A stretch of DNA of 64,000 nt from assembly GCA_932294295.1 (NCBI GenBank), contig OW028575.1:19410058-19474057 (forward strand), read 5' to 3'. The notes beneath the pieces were generated by a model. That model did not search any database and was not told the DNA's origin. It saw nothing but the letters and a program-made list of their open reading frames with translations. This stretch comes from Alitta virens. Taxonomy: Eukaryota; Annelida; Polychaeta; Phyllodocida; Nereididae. The translations under genes were made by a program, and so were the position numbers. Of the stretch, positions 45,401 to 55,939 are shown one piece after another. The stretch's first letter is position 1. Each line of letters opens with the position of its first letter.

Positions 45401-48400
45401 AATATTTCTCTATCAAGGTTTCTGTTGCTTTCCAACTTTCACGGAGAAGAAAAAAGTCAGTCAAACTAATATAAACAATCACAGTTCTCAAGAAACCTGG
45501 TGGATGTCAGATGAAAGCTACAAACTTCTTATTTTAGTTTCGAGTACATGAGCTCAATCTTTAACCTTTCAAACACAAGAGACACACATTCCTACCTCTC
45601 CTAAGTTGACCTTGCAATGCATATAAATTCTGATGAGCCTAATTTTTGCATCCAGGTCATCAGGACACAGTATTAGGAACAGTTCGGCTGCAGTCCTAAT
45701 ACACATCGTTCCATCCCCTGATTGACTTCTTCGGTGACCAATGGTCATCAAATTCCTGGCCATTCTTTCAAGAACCTGGAGAAAATATTGAACATTAATA
45801 ACATTCATCATAAAAAACCTCAACAAAAGTAAATTCCCCCTAAAATCTGTGCTTATATTTTTTAATCCACCCATTCAATTCCAGTGAAATCCACAGGGTT
45901 CCCTCTGCTCAGTACGACAATAGGAACAAGCAGTGAAAATGATTATGCAATTGTCAAGGAAGTGCTTGAGTAAGCAAGCTCTGAAGTCAAAAGTTACCCA
46001 TTTAAAGAACTCCCAGCTGGCCAATACCAGTGAAATCAAATGTTTATCAGGTGTATCATTAAACGCACTAATTGTTTGTTTGCCTAACAGTAACTAAACC
46101 TGCTTTTAAGGTCCTTAAAAATCCCTTTCATTCCTGTATTGCTAAACATATTGAGTTCAGGAAAGAGTTCAAGGAAATCATTACCGGAGTTTTGTACACA
46201 CAAAATATATTACCTTATTAATAGGCACGGCATCTAGGCAACCTTCTCCAAGATAAGGACATGCCCTGTTGATGGATTTGCATTCACTCTCGGTCAAGAA
46301 GCATCCTCCATTGAAGGCATCGACAAAAGTCCACTGACGATTGTCAAAATAACTGCAACAAATAAACATAAATTGAAATTATCTTTTAGATATTGCTAAA
46401 TTCAATACAAATTAGACTGATCTTTATTTAATGAAACAACTATCATATATATGGAACTTGTCAGTTATGTTACCTTGAAACTGAAGATACCAAGCATTAT
46501 TAATCGAATTTCATTATAGACAAATTTAATAGAACTTATTTCATTTGATTTACTAGCTGGGCTTAACGAAGATACTCTCATACAAGGTTTATTACATGGT
46601 TTTCCATTCCTGTCTTTTCATGAAAACAAAAGTGTATTTCTTTTATATCAACATTACATCAAGATAAAACACCGGTTTAATTAAAATATTATTTAATTAT
46701 TACTCTAAGAGAATGATTATTTGTGACAAGTACAACTTCTTGTTCATGCCCACTTTACTAATTGAGACCAGTCTAGACTTCTAAGCTTCAAGCTTATTGT
46801 CTATCCTATTGTGTTTGTGTTTATATGGGTTTACTCAAATGTCATATTATAGTACATGGAATTGTATGGTTATACATGGGATTTTGATGTGAATTACTAA
46901 CACACTAACAGATGAAGATCACCGAAGTAGAAGCTGGTGTTTAGGTCGTAGTACCCCTTGCCACCACCAGGGGCGAGACGATAAAGTGAAGGCCATGCCT
47001 CTCTGGTTCCCTGAGTGAAGAAACACTCAGGTTTGGTTTGGCAAATTCTATGATCTGTTTGGTTGATATCTAGCATCTGCACATTGCGACGTCACCTTCA
47101 CTCCTGCTCACAGCATTATGATTAAGCAAGCAGGTCACGTGACTATGACGTCACAGCAACATGGCGGTCAAATTAACCATGGAGGTGGCCACCTGGCTTT
47201 AATGTTTAACTCAGTCAGCCAGGCCCTTCAGGCTATTACAATTCTAGAAATGCTGCAGTTAGAAATCAAATATTCCGATGTACTTACTTGGGGTGCTCTT
47301 TCCATTTAATAATGAAATGAGACGGGAAATTGACAGGGTAACAAACCACTCCCAATCGACGAGCTATAGCCATATAGAGAATGCACATTGTTATTGGTAT
47401 TCCAACTTTCCTGTCCAACACCTAAATATAAAACAGAAATTTCTCATAATATGGTGTCTACAGTGAACTGATAATCATAATAATTGAGGAAATCATAAAC
47501 ACTGATAAATGTAAATGGCACACCTAAAATTGAACCTACTCACCTTGTCAATATAGGAATTTTGTGGATCATAATAATCAGCATTATTGCCTTTGAAGCC
47601 AAGCTGTGTATAAAGAACCTTATTAATGGTCAGAAGTATGCTTCTACACTTGTCTGAACTCCAGAGGTTGTCCTCAATATCTGTGTATGTAAAAAAGGTA
47701 AAGACGACATGTTACAGCAGCTTTTGTTCATATTGCACATCAGGGCTGTTCCATTTTTAAAAAAAAAGGGGGGGGGGGTGGACCTGAAGATTTTTCAGAT
47801 ATCGGGAGGTCTGGGGAAAACTGATATTGGGGCGGTTTGGGGGGGGGGGGGGTGGACCAGTATTTCTTAAATTCTTAATAACTTAATGTAGAAAAGAGCG
47901 AGGGTGGGGGGGGGGGGGGGGTGGAGGTCTGTCAAAAAACCAGATATCGAGGGAGGGGGTTGTCTTATCATTTTCAGTTCCACCCCCCCTCCTCTTTTTT
48001 AAATAGAACAGCCCTTAATATCATAGAGCTGCATCTTTTATCTTTTAATGGTAAAGCTCCATTGTCTGTCAAAATTACCATTTTCTAAAACTTCATCAAA
48101 TGATTAAAAATCACCTTATTTGATAAAGGCACACTAAATATGGAGTTTAGTGCAGTATAGCGGACCCAAATTATTGACCATATTTGGCGTCCATGAAACA
48201 TGAAAATAGTCTGCATTTTTGAGCAAATTTCGTTCTGGCACACGATAAGAATACATTATAGGAAAATAAACTAAGATAAACTTGTGTTCTTGTCTCAGAG
48301 CCGTTGTTAGTTTGTGACGTCACTCATTGAATTCAAGCATTTTACGTAATAGGCCTGGCAACGAGGCTAGCTAAATAAGGTCAATAATTTGGGTCCACTA

Positions 48401-51400
48401 TACCACACTTTTTCCTAAATATGTGTAAGCTAATGAATCAGTAATAAGAAGACAATGAAGTGAATGCAATAGATTTTGGCCACTGTCATATTAAATGACA
48501 ATCCAGCTTTAAGATTTTAAAAATATGCAATGAAATAGCTCAAATATATATTTTTCAAATTATCAGTTACCAAGTGAATTTTGAGGTTTTAACCATACAG
48601 CTACAATTGAAAACTCATGTTATAACTAAAACTTGTGTATTTTATTCAGATGTTTTATGATACATTTATTGTAAAGCGGTATGAGCAATATTTTATTTTG
48701 GAATTGCGCTATATAAGAAATAAACATCTCTGAATATTACAGCCTTGGCCATACCTACTTTTGCCTAAGATCATCATATTTCTTGACAATGAGCTATGAT
48801 ATCAATACAAACAGCAGCAAATAGTGAGAATATATGTAAGACATCAGGAAGCGATTTTATTTAGAATTGAATGCTTCACATGTGCGGGTTTCAGACAAGT
48901 TAAACTTGACACTTTTTGTGAAAATATGATAAAATACTTTTTCTGTATTTATGACTGACCCGACAATGGAAATACATGTAAATCTCATTTGTTCATTAAT
49001 TAAGAATAATTCAATTTCATGAATAAAATGGCCACTTCCCAGTTGAACTGTATAAAAATGAGACTTATATGTCACAAACTCGAAGAAATTCTAATTCATC
49101 TAAATCATCCTAAACTGCCCAATTTTCAATAACAATTAAAAAATTACAATAATTTTCTGAAAGTGTCCTAAATACATTTTGTGTTAGTGTGAAAGATTCT
49201 CAGGTTTTCAAATGAGCATTGTCGCTTAAAAATTAGAAATACAACAAAAAATTTGAAAGTTGGTCTGGCCAAGGCTGTATGTACTGCGACTTAAGTAATA
49301 AATTATTCAAATAAAGTGACAGCCAGGGTAATGAACGGATGGCAAGAATATTCTTTCAAAATAAGACTGCAACGGGTGCAGTCCACTGGTTATTTTCATT
49401 ATTAAAACGGAAATAATTTGTGGCAGATGCCTGATAAAAACTACATGGCAAGTGTAAAGAATAGGGTAATTCTGTGAGTAGACTGGAAAATGAGCCATTT
49501 GAAAAATACATTACTAATTACCTTAATAGTACCAAGAAAAAACATACCAGTTAGTTCAACAGTTAATGGATCACACGCAGGGTGGCCAGGGTATTGTTTG
49601 GCCAGTTCCTTTCTCACGGCATCTGCGATTTCATCCATTTGCTCAGCGACATTGTCATAATGTGGGGCTTTGACCGGTTCACACCACTGAGACAATAGTG
49701 ATGCTCCTGAAATATTGGCCACCAAATAATTTCTATTATGATTGAGTTCTAAATCTCAGCCAACCAGCAAACAATAGATTAGTTATTCAGTCTTATGTAC
49801 AGCGTAGAATTTCAGAAATTTTCAACTTTCTATAGCAACATCATCAGAAGAACAAGCTGACCTTTTTCAGCGTGCTGCAGCTTGTCTGGTTGCTTCAGAA
49901 ACTCTTGCAAGTCCCTCTTCAAATGACAATGTCTCACATGACGTAGGACCTTTTCTGCATAGTACTTCTCTGTGAGATTTTCATGGCTGAAATTGAGAAT
50001 AAAAATTCATTTTTGGACTCTACAGTACAGTATTAGCCAGACACTGTCTGGTGGATCATCTTTGAGTATATGCTCATGAGGTTTTATCATTGTTTATGGT
50101 GTGTTTGCATGTAATCATGGATTACGTGCAACTGCAATAATTTCAAAAGGTGTTGCTGAGTTGAAACTTAATTGTGCAGTTATGACCAAATTCATAAACT
50201 ATATATAGTTGCCTTAGCCAATGTGAGTCCTGGATTCATATGGCATCCTAAACTATGCAGTTGGGGGTAAGTTGTTAAGATAAGAGTTAACCATGTTAAC
50301 AGGCAACAGAATTGCCACACTTGTTTACTCAACCATGGCAATAGATAGCCTGAGACACAGTCAATGAAAACTGAGACCTGTGCAACCTTGTAGATTTTTA
50401 TAATTGCTTGATATAATATTCTCACTATAGAGGTGTGCCGCTCATTGAATGCAGTAACAGTGGCACCTGGTGATAATTCACCTAAAACCTGGGTAATATC
50501 ACACTTAGCAGCTTAGTCACTGTGATTACAGTAACCACTATATTGTCTTGCGAGCTAAACCTCTATTACCGGCAAGTGCATTTTTAAATCGTACAGCATC
50601 TTCTGATTTTTTATTGTCTGTAACAATCATGAATCAAATCTATCACTTACATTCTCTGATCATTCAGTATGCTCATGAGCTCATCAACCAGAAAAGAAGT
50701 GCCATTTTCGTAAGCAGACATCATATCAGTGAACTGCAGAAAGTCTGTGTGTGACATGTCCTCCTTGTGAAAGTTCTGGGATGACATACAGCTCACCAGT
50801 TGCCTCACTGTACGATGAAACACTAGACGGTGGTGATATGACCTCTTCCATTCTGTCCTGGAGTTTCGAGTGCAAGCCAAGAACGATTTTGGCCACCTGC
50901 ATATACAGAAAATATTTCACATTAATAAAATGAACATATACATATATTATATCTTGATGGATGTATTTTATGCAATGACTGTGAGCACTTCTGGATTAGG
51001 GTTGCAGTTCTTCACAGGATTAGGTCAATGTCAATCACAGACTTAGGTATACTGAGCAGTAAGCATGCAATTCGTGGTCTGCTTTATAGATATTTTGTTT
51101 TGGGGGAAAGAGGGATCCGGGCTTTGTTCTGTTAGAAGATAATTCTTTTGGAGTTATAAGTTATAGGCCTAGATCCCTAAATTTTCACTCTACAATTTGC
51201 ACCTATTATATAACTGAGTTTTGGCTCCTAAAACACTACATATACACTTAATCACTAGTTCAGCAGTGCAAACAGTGGTACATGATAATAGTCTTTTCAC
51301 TGAGCAGCCCTGAATTCAGCAAGACATAAGTCTTCATTCCCCTCTTATTACTTATTTTGCTTTTCAGACATCGTAGATCATAACTGATTCCATTACCATA

Positions 51401-53361
51401 ATTTCCTCATGAAAATAACAGAAATCAACTGAACGATAAGATGTCAAATATACATTAAAATGCACTAAAAATACTGCTGCTAGAATGCACTTTGCTTCAG
51501 CCAATCACAGCCAAGGGCGGGAACTTTTTCAGCCAATAGAATTGCAGTATTCTGTCATAGCCACCTGGTGAAAATATAGAGAACCTTCTGTAAAAATCCA
51601 CTATTGCACACACTATAATCCTTTGAGCAATAACCAGTACATAAAGTGTAATTTCCTCCTGCCGAAGCAGCTGCCCCTGCAATTTCCACATCTGCTGTCT
51701 GTGGCTGCACACTTCAGCAGCTGCCTGTTGCTGCCATTTCTGCTGCTGCTTGTTTGTGCTGCTGCCTTCTGATATATCTCATTCTGGACGATACATGTGA
51801 AGAATATGCCAGCATCACCAATAAAAAAAGTTCCCCGAACTGGATTTGTACCTCAGTTGCCCCCACCAAAGAGCAGAAAACAATCCACTGTTCCACTGTA
51901 GATGGGAGTATCATCATCTTGTGGAAGATGGACAGAAATGGCCCTTGTAAAATGGAGATAAGTGTTATGACAATGTCTCACATGACAAAAAAGAGGTGTC
52001 CCAAAAATAGGCTACACAGTGCTAAGGCCGAACCCGAGGTGTCCCATAAATTTCAAAAATGCATGTAATCTTATAGAATAACAAACTAATATTGCTTTTG
52101 GACCAATAGGCCAGAATGTGACTACGTCATCACGTTATAACAACGTCGTCGGTTCAAAAGTAATGCTCTCCTAATTTCATAACGGGTACCAATCAAGCTT
52201 CAACTTGGAGAAAACTTGTGTGCCTGACAGTGACAATTCATTTAACACTGAACAGAAATAGTGTTTATGTTGAAGGGGTCCCCACCAGACATGACAAATC
52301 ATCTTGAATCGATCACGCTCGCATTACCCACTCGACCTTTTCACGATGACACACCAGGGGGCAGTGAAAGCGCAAAGAAAATACAAAGAAGCGCAACTCT
52401 TCCCTATTCTTCACATTGTAAACGCTGCGCCTATACTTCCCCTAGAATTTCCAGTGCCCCGGGAATTCTGGGGGTAGTGGGCGCAAACTTCAACGCCCCT
52501 AGTCGATAATAAAGTTTATTCAGAAACCTTCTGACTAGTACGTAGCTTTGTCAATTTCACAGTATATTAAAATAAAGTTTTCACATTATCTTGTTGTAAT
52601 GAGCGAATGGAGGAATATATTTACCACTTTAAAACGTCAACACAGTTTGAGCTCTGTGGTTCAACATTGATCTTGACGCTATGATGTCACAATCTGCAGG
52701 TATGACATCATTCAATTGAGGCATTTGTTCTCTGATCGTGAGTACATCAACTCAGTTAACAGCTGGTTAACAATGTGTTTCTTCCCCCAGCATTCCTAGC
52801 ACATTCTACTTACGAGAGTGCGTGCTCTGGGTAATCTGTGGTTAGCGTAAGCTATCGCAGCACCCCTGATGGCTGAAGGAACGAATTACAATTCTCTGAC
52901 TTGTTATTTATTGTTTGTTTATTGTCCGTTTGAGTCTAATTAGAATATCAGAGACTGTAACATTTAAGTTGTCTTATAGATATACATATATATTAAATAG
53001 CTTCACTCCTGGCATTGACAGCTACATGCTGCCTACAATACATATAAACTGTCATATTATTAATAACTCATGACTGTCTCATACTTGAGTCATGGTCATA
53101 GAAGTCATAATTACGCAACTGTTTACAATCATCTAATACGCATGACATTTCATTTAAAGCAGAACCTCTATTTTACCTTTGTCTGATTTTATTTCTCCAC
53201 ACTTCATTGCTGTTTGACACATTCCTAAATCGAGAGCATACATTAGCTAAGTGTGCTATGTCTTTTTCGTCAAGTTGCCTTTTTGACCAAATTTCTTCCA
53301 AAATTTCCAGCGGCAAGGAGAGGACCTTGGGCCCATGCGACAGTGCAGGACTGCAATCCAT
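42300..53361 (-). CDS. FBXO21: F-box only protein 21 (FBXO21), 12 coding exons, complete
   Basis: Substrate-recognition subunit of an SCF (SKP1-CUL1-F-box) ubiquitin ligase. Exons: 53361-53177, 50896-50651, 49986-49862, 49706-49548, 47680-47544, 47421-47288, 46352-46214, 45775-45596, 44941-44804, 44631-44561, 44144-43987, 42496-42300. All junctions are GT-AG, phases close, and the total is 1869 nt (622 residues), as in vertebrates (~628). Domains: F-box ~10-60 (LPLEILEEIWSKRQLDEKDI); SirB1-like transglutaminase fold ~215-435 (DRKVGIPITMCILYMAIARR, YPVNFPSHFIIKW, FVDAFNGG); YccV-like ~490-600 (VIYSVGMIMRHR, YNYTCVIYGWD, HHQPFYNVLVEDGSNRYAAQ). In mammals FBXO21 targets EID1 and ASK1; targets here are unknown. 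Reading skips an open frame at 46897-47082. Probably transcribed divergently from the plus-strand gene beyond 53.6 kb. Confidence 0.95.
42918..43245. repeat. Dispersed repeat in FBXO21 intron 11
   Basis: CACTGAGCAGCCCT, CAGCCAATAGAATTGCAGTA and TTCTGTCATAGCCACCTGGT recur in the same order and orientation at 51297-51600 (intron 1). About 300 bp, clearly homologous, non-coding. Family unknown. Confidence 0.85.
43987..44144 (-). CDS. FBXO21: FBXO21 exon 11 (YccV-like domain)
   Basis: Reads YNYTCVIYGWDSKCEASQEW, then HHQPFYNVLVEDGSNRYAAQ, nearly identical to human in the second half. Acceptor ACACAG|GTAT. Confidence 0.96.
44561..44631 (-). CDS. FBXO21: FBXO21 exon 10 (start of YccV-like domain)
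   Basis: 71-nt exon too short to be an obvious ORF. Acceptor ATTCCAG|ATAA; reads SKEVIYSVGMIMRHR, matching human HRDVCYSIGLIMKHKR. Donor CGAAG|GTAGGT. Confidence 0.93.
44804..44941 (-). CDS. FBXO21: FBXO21 exon 9
   Basis: Reads VVDLLQELASHENPFPNQDS and DSLIGFLSHTAQEMLLEQH. 138 nt, phase 0. Confidence 0.93.
45596..45775 (-). CDS. FBXO21: FBXO21 exon 8
   Basis: Reads VLERMARNLMTIGHRRSQSG, then LILCPDDLDAKIRLIRIYMH; TPR-like helices after the SirB1 core. 180 nt, phase 0 at both ends. Confidence 0.94.
46214..46352 (-). CDS. FBXO21: FBXO21 exon 7
   Basis: Acceptor GTTGCAG|TTAT. Reads YFDNRQWTFVDAFNGGCFLT, then ESECKS, matching human IFDYIYIDAFGKGKQLTVKEC. Donor AATAAG|GTAATA. Confidence 0.94.
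47288..47421 (-). CDS. FBXO21: FBXO21 exon 6 (SirB1-like core)
   Basis: Reads VLDRKVGIPITMCILYMAIA, then VNFPSHFIIKW, the most conserved block of the transglutaminase-like fold. Ends in phase 2 at CCCAA|GTAAGT, compatible with 46352. Confidence 0.95.
47544..47680 (-). CDS. FBXO21: FBXO21 exon 5
   Basis: Reads LLTINKVLYTQLGFKGNNAD and YYDPQNSYIDK, matching human MNYVLYDQLKFKGNRMDYYN. Donor AAG|GTGAGT. Confidence 0.94.
47742..48015. mobile_element. 274-bp TIR element with long G runs (intron 4)
   Basis: AGGGCTGTTCCATTTTTAAA at 47742 faces TTTAAATAGAACAGCCCT ending at 48015. The interior is G-rich on the plus strand, with runs of up to ~16 G and the words AGATATCGGGAGG and CAGATATCGAGGGAGG, so it could form G-quadruplexes. 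Same terminal motif as 41092-41200. Lies wholly inside an FBXO21 intron. Confidence 0.75.
48120..48425. mobile_element. ~300-bp TIR element (intron 4)
   Basis: AGTATAGCGGACCCAAATTA at ~48155, continuing TTGACC, is inverted at 48379-48404 (GGTCAATAATTTGGGTCCAC, then TATACC). Weaker pairing continues outwards for ~15 bp. The interior is non-coding. A MITE-like insertion adjacent to the preceding element. Confidence 0.65.
49548..49706 (-). CDS. FBXO21: FBXO21 exon 4
   Basis: Reads GASLLSQWCEPVKAPHYDNV, then EIADAVRKELAKQYPGHPA; start of the SirB1-like region. Acceptor ATTTCAG|GAGC, donor ACTG|GTATGT. Confidence 0.93.
49862..49986 (-). CDS. FBXO21: FBXO21 exon 3
   Basis: Reads HENLTEKYYAEKVLRHVRHC, then DLQEFLKQPDKLQ, matching human TWKYYAKKILYYLRQ..LKAFLQQPDD. 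125 nt. Confidence 0.93.
50651..50896 (-). CDS. FBXO21: FBXO21 exon 2
   Basis: Acceptor TATGCAG|GTGG. In the frame set by exon 1 it reads RWPKSFLACTRNSRTEWKRS, then LVDELMSILNDQR, which aligns with the human RWPSLMK..EDELVCILN segment. Donor GAAT|GTAAGT. The alternative frame ends in a stop. Confidence 0.92.
51297..51600. repeat. Dispersed repeat in FBXO21 intron 1
   Basis: Partner of 42918-43245, separated by 8 kb within the same gene. Confidence 0.85.
53177..53361 (-). CDS. FBXO21: FBXO21 exon 1 (start, F-box)
   Basis: ATG at 53361 starts MDCSPALSHGPKVLSLPLEI. Ends in phase 2 at CAAAG|GTAAAA. Encodes the whole F-box helix bundle up to EVWRNKIRQ. Confidence 0.93.
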
Positions 53362-53660
53362 AGTTCTTCTGTGTTTGCAGGAATTTGAAATGTCAATCGC
53401 CTGCCATAGGGTTGATTATTTGGGAACAACAACCCTACCAAGGCCCGAAACCTTGCAAAGCAAAAACAACCCAATCGACCTTGACCTTGGGGGACTTGTT
53501 TTGCCATTTTTCGATAGACGGCTAGCCCAATTTTAGACGCCACCTATCGGAAAGAAAATGTTCACCAATGATTTCCATGGAGATCATTTTTTCCCGCCAT
53601 TATCCTAAAAGATAACAATAAATAAAAATTAAGAAGGCCGCTGTAGACGCAGACGAGTCA
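53362..53660. promoter_or_regulatory. Candidate bidirectional promoter between FBXO21 and the plus-strand gene
   Basis: Less AT-rich than its surroundings, between the FBXO21 ATG (53361, minus) and a splice-donor-like AATGTAAG|GTGAGCC at 53739 (plus). Contains TTTCCCGCC (E2F-like) at 53590-53598 followed by ATTAT, and a CACGTG E-box at 53659-53664. No TATA box is obvious. The assignment is inference from gene geometry and motifs. Confidence 0.4.
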
Positions 53661-53739
53661 CGTGATAACAAGAGTAACCATGCCCATCAATCTTGTGCAC
53701 TCCTGAGTCCTGTCAACGCTGCAACAGATGTAATGTAAG
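53650..53739 (+). other. Candidate 5' untranslated exon of the plus-strand gene
   Basis: ATGTAAG|GTGAGCC at 53739/53740 is a strong donor. The next convincing plus-strand acceptor with an open exon behind it is at 58303. The start of the exon cannot be fixed. Inference only. Confidence 0.3.
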
Positions 53740-53744
53740 GTGAG

Positions 53745-55368
53745 CCTTTACCATTTCATTCGTGGATCCTTAAGGCTTTAGTCTAGCTATAATTATGCAA
53801 AAAATGTGGAGGTTTCATGAGCAGATCTCATGTGAAAGTCATAATATATTAATAATATGATAATGCAATGTGCATGAGGGGCCGCAGGGATAGTCCTGTG
53901 TCATGTACATGTTTTTATACCCTTAAGAGCTGTAGCAGATTCAAAGGTGGGGTGGGGGGGGGGGGGGGGGTTTAGTGGGGATTCTTAGTCCAGTAACTGA
54001 ATTAGGGGGTTCTTAGCCCCCCTCCCCTTCTTGGCCTATTACATCACTGTTCATAAGAAATTAGAGGGAACACTGCAAACAATTTTGGATCTGCCCCTGA
54101 AGGGTTCTTCTATACAACAAAATGAAATGAAATTGCATTGTTGATGCAATGAATTGTGTATCTATATAGATAGATATTAAATGTACTTAAATGACAATAT
54201 ATATATATATATATATGATAAACCTGAATATATTATCTTTTAAGTGAATGTTATAGTTATATAGTCCACATGAATAAATAATGTTTGCAAGGTTGATTAA
54301 TTAATTTGTGGTACTAGTTTGGATAGCGACTGTCATGTCACACCAGAAAAGTATATAAGACTGAAATTCAGACATATTTAAATTTATTGTACCAAACAGT
54401 TTTCAGAAAATACCTAAGTAGCAATTTTGGTCTACATGGTTAGCGACTGTCATAACACATGCCATTTATTGGAAATAGCATGAAAATTTGTGACATTAAA
54501 TTTCATTGTCTAAACAAAATCCAGAAAAATGCATATTTACCATTGACAAAGAATAACTTAGTAAGATAATCTGTTGTATGTTTAAAATCCCATGATGTTT
54601 CATTAGCATCACTGTCGCGGTCAATTTCACTGAAGTGATTTATTCAAATTTTGAAATTTGACATTTAAAAAGCCAAACATATTTAAGCAACACCCATCAA
54701 CCAAATGATTGTAAGAATCTTTTGCCAATTTAATAGTTTTTGGCCCCTCCTAATTCTTTGAAATTTTGATTCAGTCGTACTGGTGTTGAATGTTGTATTG
54801 AAGTCATTGATGTTATCCACTAGATTAAAAAGCTGTTTCTGTTGGTAAAATTTTCTGAGTGAGGACGACAGAATGGTGGCAAATTAAATTGAATTATTGT
54901 ATACCAAATGCAATGATAATATCAATTTTAGATTTTGTTTGAATTGTGACTATTTCATTACATATCACTTAAAACAAATCTTCCAATTTTGCTCTACATT
55001 GGATTGCTATACAAACATCAACTAAATTTTTTGGTCAACATATTCTGCCAACCCACGGCCATGGGAGTCCGTTATGATCCATGTAAAACAGTGGTATCTA
55101 GAATGAGTAATAGTTCACAAAGGTAACTTGCCATAGCAGCATAGTATGTGAGAGCAAATCAAATTCACTGTTAACATTGTACAGTAGTCAATATTTGGTA
55201 AGGACCACTGATAATTCAATGAAGCCTTTAGGTAATAAGTGTTAGGGAACAAATAGGGAGATGACTGACATCAGTTTTACCAATTAAATGCAAGTAGAAA
55301 AAAAAACCCACTTTTGTAGTCATTTACAATACCAAACCAATAACAGGTACTGGTACTGAGAAGGGAGT
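53745..55368. other. Unassigned intronic or intergenic stretch
   Basis: AT-rich. Contains a G-run near 53950, an (AT)n tract at 54197-54216 and two copies of TAGCGACTGTCAT (about 54326 and 54439). No gene seen. Confidence 0.5.
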
Positions 55369-55369
55369 A

Positions 55370-55937
55370 TAGTCAAGTGGTCCGCCCGACAACTGGTCCG
55401 CAACCGACTGGCCCGCCGTGAGACCGACTGGCCCGATGCCGAGGACGACTGGCCCGCCGTCGAAACCTACTCGCCCGCCGACATTTTCGTTGTTCGACGG
55501 CCCGTCCGCCGCCCAACCAACTCAAAGTCAATCCGTCCGCCGGGAAGCAGCCCGTCGGCGCAAGTGGCTTCGCGGGGGTGCAAGTACGGCCGTCGCCCGC
55601 CCCGTCCCCTCTAGCAGGGCAAGCGGTCCACCATTAACACGTCACCGAAACGGCCTCCCCAGCCAATATGAAGGGAGTAACCTTCTGCGTCATTAATCAA
55701 GCATAACTTGGTCATTTATAATCCGATTTTCAAAATATAAAGTTCCTAGTAATTTCCGAAAAAATCCTCTTTTTTTCCAAATTTTTGTGGCGGACCAGAT
55801 GACTTTTCTGGCGGACCAGTTGACTTTTCTGGCGGGCCAGTTGACTTTCTGGCGGGCCAGTTGACCTGACCGGCGGACCAGTTGTACAGGCGGGCGAGTT
55901 GGTCAGAGGACCAGTTGTCGGGCGGACCACTTGACTA
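55370..55937. mobile_element. 568-bp GC-rich TIR element built of iterated ACTGGYCCGCC motifs
   Basis: The first 30 bases, TAGTCAAGTGGTCCGCCCGA then CAACTGGTCC, are the exact reverse complement of 55908-55937. If the outer TA is a target duplication, the TIR proper is 28 bp. Inside, ACTGGYCCGCC-type words repeat about five times on the left half and about seven times inverted on the right half, every 13-25 bp. The middle (55650-55740) is AT-rich and unrelated. Frames of 92 and 66 codons are by-products of the repeats. Superfamily unknown. Confidence 0.8.
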
Positions 55938-55939
55938 GA

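Noticed and set aside
51754..52068. 104-residue plus-strand ORF in FBXO21 intron 1
   Set aside because: Overlaps an antisense frame over CTG-rich sequence and resembles nothing known.
55418..55930. Pro/Arg-rich ORFs on both strands
   Set aside because: They follow from the iterated GC-rich 11-mer of the TIR element, with the two strands mirroring each other.
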